From the NCBI GenBank assembly GCA_023429365.1, contig JAEYVW010000377.1:1-5857 (forward strand): DNA of 5,857 nt, read 5' to 3'. This document shows, piece after piece, positions 1 through 5,857 of this stretch (position 1 is the stretch's first letter; each line of letters starts with the position of its first letter). Below the pieces are notes generated by a model that saw nothing but the letters and a program-made list of their open reading frames with translations, was not told the origin of the DNA and searched no databases. A program made the position numbers and the translations under genes. Source of the stretch: Bacteroidota bacterium. GTDB taxonomy: Bacteria > Bacteroidota > Bacteroidia > Chitinophagales > Chitinophagaceae.

Positions 1-825
1 GTATATGATATAGCTGTGGAAATTATTTCCCATTCCGATGGTCATGTAAATCTCAGTAGTCTTACCGGGTTCATTAATTCTTACCAAAAAATAAACTATC
101 TCAACCTTGGCGAGTTATGGGCGGTACCTATCATGCTTCGCCTGGCCCTGCTGGAAAACCTGCGCCGTCTCTCGATCCAGATCTCGATTGATCTTACTAA
201 CAAATCGCTGGCCACCTACTGGGCCGATGAACTGATCGAGATCGCGGAAAAAGATCCGAAAAGCCTGGTGCTGGTGATCGCTGACATGGCAAGATCCAAA
301 CCACCGATGGTCAGTTCTTTTGTAGCCGAACTCACCCGAAGGTTGCAGGAAAAAGGTAGTTCTCTTGTGCTGGCCCTGAGCTGGCTTGAGCAGACATTAT
401 CCGAACACGGGCTCACCAGTAACGAACTGGTTCAACAGGAAAACCAGAAGCAGGCTGCCGACCAGGTTTCGATCAGCAATAGCATAAGCAGTCTCCGGTT
501 TTTGAGTACAACCGACTGGCGGGAATTTGTTGAGAAAACCAGTATCGTTGAACAAACGCTCCGACGGGATCCTGCAGGTGTGTATGCCAGTATGGATTTT
601 CATACACGCGATAACTACCGTCATGTAGTTGAAAGAATCGCAAAGAAAAGCGAGTACTCGGAACAGGCCGTTGCTGAACTCACTGTACAATATGCCGGTG
701 AAAACTATCCCAGGAATACAGATCGCCGTACCACACACGTAGGTTATTACCTGCAAGGCGCAGGATTAAGGTTAGTTGAGCGTGCAACCGGAACGCGTTT
801 GTCTTTTCGGGAACAGGCAAACCGA
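1..825 (+). other. N-terminal cytoplasmic region of the glucan synthase (partial)
   Basis: Residues 1-275 are soluble, with no membrane segment. Two blocks are typical of this family: the GELWA...LRLALLENLRR stretch (37-56), and D190-PAGVYASMDF-HTRDNYR (190-207), followed by a helix with VERIAKKSEYSEQAVAEL (210-227). The end of the region contains H-V-G-YYLQGAGLRLVE (747-780 in bases), which in relatives leads into the first membrane segment. Its biochemical role is not established from what I can see; family topology studies place it in the cytoplasm. The first part of this region is cut off by the window edge. Confidence 0.8.
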
Positions 826-3800
826 CTCATTCGTCGTATTCCCTTCCTGATCTATGCCGGTGCTATTGTGATCATAACGGTATTACTTAGCTGGGTGCTG
901 GTATCTGAGATTTATAAGGAAGGTTTCAGAAGTTGGCAACTGGTCGTGCTTTCTTTTTTATCACTGCTGGCTACCAGCCAGGTTGGCGTTGCCATAGTAA
1001 ACTGGCTTACAACGATACTCGCCAAACCGGATGTTTTGCCGCGGATGGATTTTTCAAAAGGCATCCCGGATGAATACCGGACTATGGTAGTTGTGCCTAC
1101 AATGCTGACAAATGGAGCCGCCGTTAGTGATTTGGTGGAAGGATTAGAAGTTCGATACCTGGCTAACCGCGATCCAAATCTTGTTTTCGCTTTGCTGACC
1201 GATTTCCGCGATGCCAGTGAAAAAGATCTTGAGGAGGATGAGCTGATCATCCAAACCGCGCAGGAAAGGATCATTGAGCTGAATAAAAAATATCAACGGC
1301 CCGGCAACGATACTTTTTTTCTTTTTCATCGCCCCAGGGAATGGAATCCAAAGGAAAAACTGTGGATGGGCTTTGAACGAAAAAGAGGCAAACTCGGCGA
1401 CCTCAATTCACTGATACGCGGCGATGGCCGAGATCGTTTTTCGGTTATCGTTGGAGATGAAAAAATTTACACAAGCGTAAGATATGTTATAACCCTTGAT
1501 ACAGACACGCAACTACCACGCGATGCGGCCTGGTTGATGGTGGCCGCTATGGCCCATCCGCTCAATCAGCCGATCTACTCTGAAAAAAAGAAACGCGTTA
1601 TCGATGGTTATACCATTCTTCAGCCACGGGTTTCCAACAGTCTGCCACTGGACGGGAGTTCTTTTTATTCACGCATTCACGGCAATGAACCCGGTACCGA
1701 TCCTTATACAAAAGCTACATCCGATGTGTACCAGGACCTGTTCAACGAGGGTTCTTTTATTGGTAAGGGTATTTATGATGTACAGGTGTTTGAAAAAACA
1801 CTTAAGAACAGGTTCCCGCTTAATCGTATCCTGAGTCATGATTTGCTGGAAGGCTCGTATGCCCGTTCAGGACTCGTGACCGATGTTCAGTTGTACGAGG
1901 AATATCCCTCCTCTTATTTCACTGATATGAGCCGGCGTCATCGATGGATCAGGGGTGACTGGCAAATTGCAGCATGGATATTCCCTTTTGTTCCAGGTTA
2001 TCAGAAACGCTGGCATATTAACCCGCTCTCGAAACTATCGAAGTGGAAGATATTCGACAACCTGCGTCGAAGCCTGGTTCCGGTTGCATTGCTGGCCTTA
2101 TTATTATTTGGCTGGATGATTTCCGAAATGCATTTTTTCTGGACATCGACCGTGCTTGCGATCGTATTCCTTCCGGTGATCGTGAGTTTTATCTGGTCGC
2201 TTTTTAGAAAGCCTCCCGGTGAATATTTTACCCAGCACCTGGTATATACAAGCCGATCTTTAAAAGACAATACCTTCCAGCAATTGTTCAATTTTATTTT
2301 TCTGCCCTACGAGGTGTATGTCAACCTGGAAGCGATCATACTAACCCTGTGGCGGGTTTATCTTTCGAGGAGAAACCTTTTGCAGTGGCAACCTTTTCAT
2401 AGTGCCATAACGGGGAAAAAAACGGTTCCCGGCGCTTACCAGGCTATGTGGATCTCGCCGTTTGTCGCGTCTGTGGTATTTATTTTCCTGGCGGTGTATT
2501 CGCCGATCACCATGGCTAAGGTATTTCCTATTCTCATTACCTGGGCAGCTTCACCGTTTATTGCCTGGTTTATCAGCAGACCAGTCGTTGACAAGAAAAT
2601 AGAGCTAAGTAATGAACAGGTGATCAACCTGCGTCGTCTGGCCAGGAAGATCTGGGCATTTTTTGAAACTTATGTAGGGAGGGAAGACAACTGGCTGCCT
2701 CCCGACAATTACCAGGAAGAACCTGTGGAACGTATCGCACATCGCACGTCACCCACAAATATTGGATTATCCCTTTTGTCGAATTTAACAGCTTATGATT
2801 TCGGATATATCACAGCGGGTGAGCTCGTTGAATTAACAACCAATACACTCAGTACGGTTGAAAGAATGGAAAAATACCGTGGGCATTTGTATAACTGGTA
2901 CGATACGCAGTCACTTACGCCGCTAAAGCCAAAATACATTTCAACGGTCGACAATGGAAATTTTATTGGTCACCTGGTAGCGTTAAAACAGGGATTGATC
3001 TCCGTTCCCGACGACAGGATCATCTCTGAGAGAATGTTTGAAGGTCTGATCGATGAAACCAGGATACTGCAGGAAAAGCTAAAAATTCCTGCGTTAAAGA
3101 AATTTCAACAACAACTGGTTGCAGATTATCGGGAGCACGCCGGTTCAACAGATAAAATAAAAGCTTATCTCGACGGGTTGGAGCAGCAACTCACACAGAT
3201 CCTGGTCAACCTGGATATCGATCCGCAAACAGATGCTGACTGGTGGATCCAAAAGATTTTCACACATATCAGGAGTATCAAAAATGATATCGGGGTATAC
3301 CTGCCATGGATATTGATGGATGAACCGCCGGGGCGTTTTAAAGAGTTGGTACCTTCCCTGCCAGGCATTCCCAGTTACAGGCAGTTGTCAAGGATTGAAA
3401 GGAGTCTGCTAAGTAAAATAAGTGAGCTCTATTCTCCCGATAATACTGAAGAAGAAAATGACTGGCTCACGCAATACCGCACCGGCATTACCGAGTCGGG
3501 TCGTCGTGCCAAAGCCATGATGCTGACGATTGAACAAATCGTACAGAAATGCGCCCAACTATCCCATGTCGATTTTGAGTTCCTGTATGATCGTTCACAG
3601 CACCTGCTTACTATTGGCTATAACGCAGAGGAACATCGCCGTGATAACAGCTATTACGATCTGCTCGCTTCTGAGGCCAGGCTGACAACATTCGTCGCGA
3701 TCGCACAGGGACGATTACCGCAACAATCATGGTTTGCCCTGGGACGACAACTCACCAATATCGGTGCGACACCTATCCTGCTTTCATGGAGCGGTTCCAT

Positions 3801-5857
3801 GTTTGAATACCTGATGCCATTGCTGGTGATGCCTACTTATCGCAATACCCTGCTGGATCAAACCAGTAAAGCGGTGGTACAAAAACAAATGGAATATGGG
3901 AGAAAGCGGGGCGTACCATGGGGTATTTCAGAATCGGGTTATAATATGGTAGACGCAAACCTTAACTACCAATATCATCCGTTCGGCGTACCAGGATTAG
4001 GCTTTAAACGCGGCCTGGGTGAAGACCTGGTCATCTCACCGTACTCTACCATTCTTAGCCTGATGGTATATCCTAAAGAAGCGTATGACAATCTCCAGGT
4101 GATGAGGGACGAAGGTTTTGAGGGAAGGTTTGGATTCTATGAGTCCATCGACTATACACCTTCCCGACTTTCGCGAAAACAGAATTATGCAATTGTGAAA
4201 TCGTTTATGGCGCATCACCAGGGAATGAGTTTTCTGGCGATCAGTCAATTACTGCATCAGCAGCCAATGCAACAGCGGTTTGAATCAGATATTGAAGTGA
4301 AGTCCGCCCTGCTTTTACTACAGGAAAGAATTCCGAGAGTGACAACTTTTTATTCGCCCAGTGTGCATGAAGCCGACACCAGCATCACGCCGGGTGGAGA
4401 AGGTTTTATTCGTGTACTCAATACGCCCAATACGACCATTCCCGAAGTACAATTGTTGTCGAACGGACGTTACCATGTTATGGTTACCAATGCCGGCGGT
4501 GGATACAGCCGTTGGAAAAATCTCGCGATTAACCGCTGGCGTGAGGATTGTACCCGCGATAACTGGGGTACGTTTTGCTATATCAGGGATCTTGACAACA
4601 ACAGCTCATGGTCAACCGCTTTCCAGCCTACACTCAAGGAAGGCGATAGTTACGAAGCAGTTTTCTCACAGGGCCGCGCGGAATTTCGTCGCCGTGAGTT
4701 CTATCTCGAAACGCATACAGAGATCGTGGTATCCCCTGAGGATGATATTGAATTGCGCCGTGTTCACATCGTTAATCGTTCGCGTAAGAAACGTACGATC
4801 GAAGTCACCAGTTATGCTGAAGTTGTATTGACCTCTCCCATTGCAGACGAACTACACCCCGCTTTCAGCAATCTCTTTGTACAAACCGAACTCAACGAGC
4901 AACGCAACGCGATCATTTGTACACGAAGACCCAGGTCGACACACGAGAATAATCCCTGGATGTTTCATCTGATGAAAGTGCATGACGCGGAAATACAGCA
5001 TGTGACTTACGAGACAGACCGTGATAAATTTATTGGCCGGGGACATACTATTCATGAGCCGCAGGTAATTAATCGTTCCTCACCGCTTTCAAATAGCAAC
5101 GGATCAGTACTCGACCCGGTTGTTTCCATCCAGTACCGGTTTGTATTACAACCTTATGAGTCGGCAACCATCGATATGATCTTCGGGATCGCCGAAACCA
5201 GGGAAACCTGTAATTTCCTGATTGAAAAATACCAGGATCGACACCTGATCAACCGCGTGCTGGAACTGGCCTGGACACATGCGCAGGTCATACTACGTCA
5301 GATCAACGCGGTTGAATCCGACGCACAACTTTATTCACGCCTGGCCAGTTCGATTATTTATGCTAACCCATCGCTGCGAACCAGTCCTTCAATGATCATG
5401 AAAAATCATCGGGGACAATCTGGTTTATGGGGTTATTCGATCTCGGGAGATCTGCCAATTGTATTGTTACGAATAGAAGATTCAGCGAATATTGAACTGG
5501 TCAAACAATTGATCCAGGCGCATGCTTACTGGCGACTGAAAGGATTGCTGGTAGACCTGGTGATCTGGAACGAGGATCATGGTGGTTACCGTCAACTATT
5601 GCATAACCAGATACAGGGTCTTGTGTCACCTGGAATTACCATTGATGCCAAGGATCAGTTGGGCGGAATCTTTATCCGTTCCGCCGACCAGATTTCCAAT
5701 GAAGACAGGATCCTGTTTCAGTCAGTAGCCCATGTGGTGATATCCGACAGGTTGGGAACGCTGGAGGAACAGATCAGTGGACGGACGAAATTGAAAACCA
5801 ACATTCCTTATTTCAGTCCCAGCAAATTCCCATCTTCAACTAAGTCATCTATTGCTC
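1..5857 (+). CDS. ndvB: Cyclic beta-1,2-glucan synthase (NdvB/ChvB/Cgs family), internal part, both ends outside the window
   Basis: Frame 1 is open for 1952 codons without a stop, and no start or stop of the gene is visible. The product is a multidomain inner-membrane enzyme that makes cyclic beta-1,2-glucan from UDP-glucose. Order seen: N-terminal region, two membrane segments, GT84 domain (D401/D404, D500-T-D502, D614, R645xxR648W649), about five more membrane segments, glucoamylase-like domain, first GH94-type beta-sandwich. Recognisable family blocks are GELWAVPIMLRLALLENLRR (37-56), MDFHTRDNYR (198-207), HRWIRGDWQ (647-655), WSGSMFEYLMP (1263-1273), HHQGMS (1405-1410) and SGLWGYSISGDLPI (1807-1820). 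The spacing matches Brucella Cgs (about 2867 aa) with some 130-160 N-terminal and 750-800 C-terminal residues outside the window. No frameshift or internal stop was seen, so the visible part looks intact. Synonyms are chvB and cgs. Family assignment is very secure; the exact product and ring size cannot be read from sequence. The start cannot be chosen here, and the partner exporter is not in view. Confidence 0.95.
838..1020 (+). other. Transmembrane segments 1 and 2 of the glucan synthase
   Basis: Two hydrophobic stretches, residues about 280-301 (starting IPFLIYAGAIVII) and about 312-340 (WQLVVLSFLSLLATSQVGVA and on), are separated by a short charged loop, EIYKEGFRS. They precede the glycosyltransferase domain. 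A hairpin here would return the chain to the same side, so the N-terminal region and the GT84 domain would both be cytoplasmic. That fits the use of UDP-glucose and the published six-segment topology of Brucella Cgs. Segment limits were judged by eye. Confidence 0.8.
1081..1980 (+). other. GT84 glycosyltransferase domain (beta-1,2-glucan polymerase)
   Basis: Residues about 361-660 carry the widely spaced D, DxD, E/D, (Q/R)xxRW motif set of processive inverting transferases. It starts with TMVVVPTML (361-369). The first acidic motif is LLTDFRDA (398-405, D401/D404). KRGKLGDLN (461-469) resembles the acceptor-side K-R-G-x-L-x-x-L-N block. ITLDTDTQLPRDA (497-509) holds the metal/UDP-binding DxD at D500/D502. 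SHDLLEG (612-618) holds D614 and E617, with D614 the likely catalytic base. RRHRWIRGDWQ (645-655) is the RxxRW motif. All expected elements are present, so the domain should be active. Reaction known for the family: UDP-glucose to a linear beta-1,2-glucan held on the enzyme. Residue roles are assigned by motif, not by alignment. Confidence 0.9.
2071..2580 (+). other. C-terminal membrane cluster after the GT84 domain
   Basis: Hydrophobic stretches lie at residues about 691-708 (SLVPVALLALLLFGWM), 713-735 (FFWTSTVLAIVFLPVIVSFI), 816-836 (MWISPFVASVVFIFLAVYS) and 841-859 (VFPILITWAASPFIAWFIS). A less hydrophobic one at about 763-787 contains LPYEVYVNLEAI, a conserved family block that may be an interface helix rather than a true membrane span. 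With the two segments before GT84 this gives six confident spans plus one doubtful one, in agreement with the six spans shown for Brucella Cgs. Six spans would put everything downstream back in the cytoplasm. Confidence 0.8.
2608..3000 (+). other. Conserved soluble segment between membrane cluster and glucoamylase-like domain
   Basis: Residues about 870-1000 contain strongly conserved family blocks: FFETYVGREDNWLPPDNYQE (887-906), HRTSPTNIGLSLLS (914-927), DFGYITAGEL (932-941), RGHLYNWYDT (960-969) and STVDNGNFIGHL (981-992). The NWYDT and STVDNGN pieces look like parts of an (alpha/alpha)-barrel with aromatic and acidic sugar-contacting residues. The block may therefore be the first half of the barrel that the glucoamylase-like domain completes after the helical stretch at residues 1001-1190. 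That continuity is my inference from motif type; the family identity of the blocks is firm. Confidence 0.65.
3001..3555 (+). other. Charged, probably helical insert or linker of the glucan synthase
   Basis: Residues about 1001-1185 are rich in Glu, Gln, Lys, Leu and Ile with few aromatic or glycine motifs (for example RILQEKLKIPALKKFQQQL at 1021-1039 and YLDGLEQQLTQILVNLDI at 1056-1073). A possible conserved spot is the PSLPGIPSYRQL piece (1118-1129). I recognise no catalytic motif. The region separates the NWYDT/STVDNGN segment from the glucoamylase-like domain, and in relatives this part is the most variable in sequence. A helical arm or spacer is the simplest reading. Confidence 0.6.
3583..4275 (+). 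other. Glucoamylase-like domain (PF10091 type; GH189 cyclisation domain)
   Basis: Residues about 1195-1425 show the domain's ordered blocks: LYDRSQHLLTIGYN (1195-1208), YYDLLASEARL (1218-1228), SWSGSMFEYLMP (1262-1273), GVPWGISESGYN (1304-1315), YQYHPFGVPGLGFKRGLGED (1323-1342), FGFYESIDYTPSR (1377-1389) and KSFMAHHQGMS (1400-1410). In cyclic beta-1,2-glucan synthases this domain was shown to close the ring by transglycosylation (family GH189, founded on a Thermoanaerobacter enzyme) and is related to beta-1,2-glucanases of GH144/GH162. Acidic residues in the conserved blocks, candidates for catalysis, are E1269, E1311, E1381 and D1384; I cannot say which is the acid without an alignment. All blocks appear intact. 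Confidence 0.85.
4309..5205 (+). other. First beta-sandwich of the GH94-like C-terminal region (Glyco_transf_36 type)
   Basis: Residues about 1437-1735 begin with the junction ALLLLQERIPR (1436-1446), followed by a strand-rich stretch. LLSNGRYHVMVTNAGGGYSR (1485-1504), NRWREDCTRDNWGTFCYIRD (1511-1530) and WSTAFQPT (1537-1544) form the typical start of GH94 N-terminal sandwich domains, which carry the N-G-x-Y-x-V and G-G-G-Y-S signatures. The later part alternates strands and ends with YRFVLQPYESATIDMIFGIA (1711-1730), again typical. In Cgs proteins this sandwich type occurs twice before the phosphorylase barrel; this is the first copy. The phosphorylase is known to set glucan length with inorganic phosphate. 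Its catalytic part is not in this window. Confidence 0.8.
5206..5857 (+). other. Segment between the two GH94-type sandwich domains, cut by the window end
   Basis: Residues about 1736-1952 are mostly helical in appearance and contain the well-conserved SGLWGYSISGDLPIVLLRI block (1807-1825), a helix pair around ELVKQLIQAHAYWRLKGLLV (1832-1851) and DLVIWNEDHGGYRQ (1852-1865). The GLWGYSISGDLP motif is a family hallmark, and the following WRLKG...DLVI...N piece resembles the barrel helices of GH94-like proteins. The last visible part is polar (S-P-S-K-F-P-S-S-T-K-S-S) and looks like a linker leading to the second sandwich. The frame stays open at the edge (one base of an unfinished codon), so the protein continues. 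Confidence 0.7.

Noticed and set aside
1..120. The first two lines are more AT-rich than the following bases, suggesting a gene boundary or a regulatory region
   Set aside because: Frame 1 is open through it and the translation leads directly into the conserved GELWA block. There is no ribosome binding site with a start codon in the right frame, so it is local base-composition variation within the gene.
912..1274. A 120-codon open frame on the - strand, and others antisense to the gene (397-756, 2001-2291, 4036-4248, 4852-5055 and similar)
   Set aside because: They lie opposite a continuous, motif-rich coding frame, give low-complexity Ser/Ile/Leu-rich translations with no recognisable family, and have no convincing start context. 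They are shadows of the glucan synthase frame.
1314..1326. T-rich run (seven T, C, five T), and a run of seven A after four G at 2412-2422, as possible slippage or frameshift sites
   Set aside because: The frame and the family motifs continue unchanged on both sides. The A run is not phased as a canonical -1 slippery heptamer, and no following stem-loop or alternative product is apparent.
1933..1947. RxxRW instead of QxxRW in the glycosyltransferase domain
   Set aside because: At first it looks like a lost glutamine, but the GT84 family motif is known as (Q/R)xxRW and Arg at this place is normal, so it is not an anomaly.
4361..4831. A 156-codon open frame on the + strand in frame 2
   Set aside because: It overlaps the conserved first GH94-type sandwich, which is encoded in frame 1. 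Its translation is rich in Arg, Val and Thr without domain signs. The frame 1 motifs continue through it without interruption. The frame 2 stretch at 1604-1834 is rejected for the same reason.

Overview
The window lies wholly inside one very large protein-coding gene on the + strand. Reading frame 1 is open from base 1 to base 5856 (1952 codons) with no stop codon. No start codon or stop codon belonging to the gene is in view, so both ends lie outside. The translation is recognisable throughout as a cyclic beta-1,2-glucan synthase of the NdvB/ChvB/Cgs type, often named 'glucoamylase family protein' or 'cyclic beta 1-2 glucan synthetase' in automatic annotation. Residue numbers below count from the first codon of the window, not from the true start.

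Layout of the protein: (1) the end of the cytoplasmic N-terminal region (residues 1-275); (2) two membrane segments (about 280-301 and 312-340); (3) a GT84 glycosyltransferase domain (about 361-660) with D, DxD, acidic and RxxRW motifs; (4) a second membrane cluster (about 691-860); (5) a conserved soluble segment (about 870-1000) and a more variable, charged, probably helical stretch (about 1001-1190); (6) the glucoamylase-like domain, PF10091/GH189 type, linked to ring closure (about 1195-1425); (7) the first beta-sandwich of the GH94-like C-terminal part (about 1437-1735) and a helical/mixed segment running off the end. The second sandwich and the GH94 catalytic barrel should lie downstream. 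By comparison with Brucella Cgs (about 2867 aa), about 130-160 residues are missing at the N-terminus and some 750-800 at the C-terminus.

How it works: the family polymerises UDP-glucose into a beta-1,2-glucan at the cytoplasmic face of the inner membrane, trims chain length with the GH94 phosphorylase module and closes the ring. All these steps are in one polypeptide. Export needs a separate ABC transporter (NdvA/ChvA/Cgt type), which is not in this window.

Organism: a Gram-negative bacterium. The mixed, moderate base composition and frequent AAA, ATA, GAT and TAT codons do not look like a GC-rich rhizobium. My impression is Bacteroidota (Chitinophagaceae-like), but this is a guess from codon use and sequence feel, not from a search.

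No RNA genes, mobile elements, repeats, CRISPR arrays, promoters or terminators are supportable. All shorter open frames in other frames or on the - strand are shadows of this gene.
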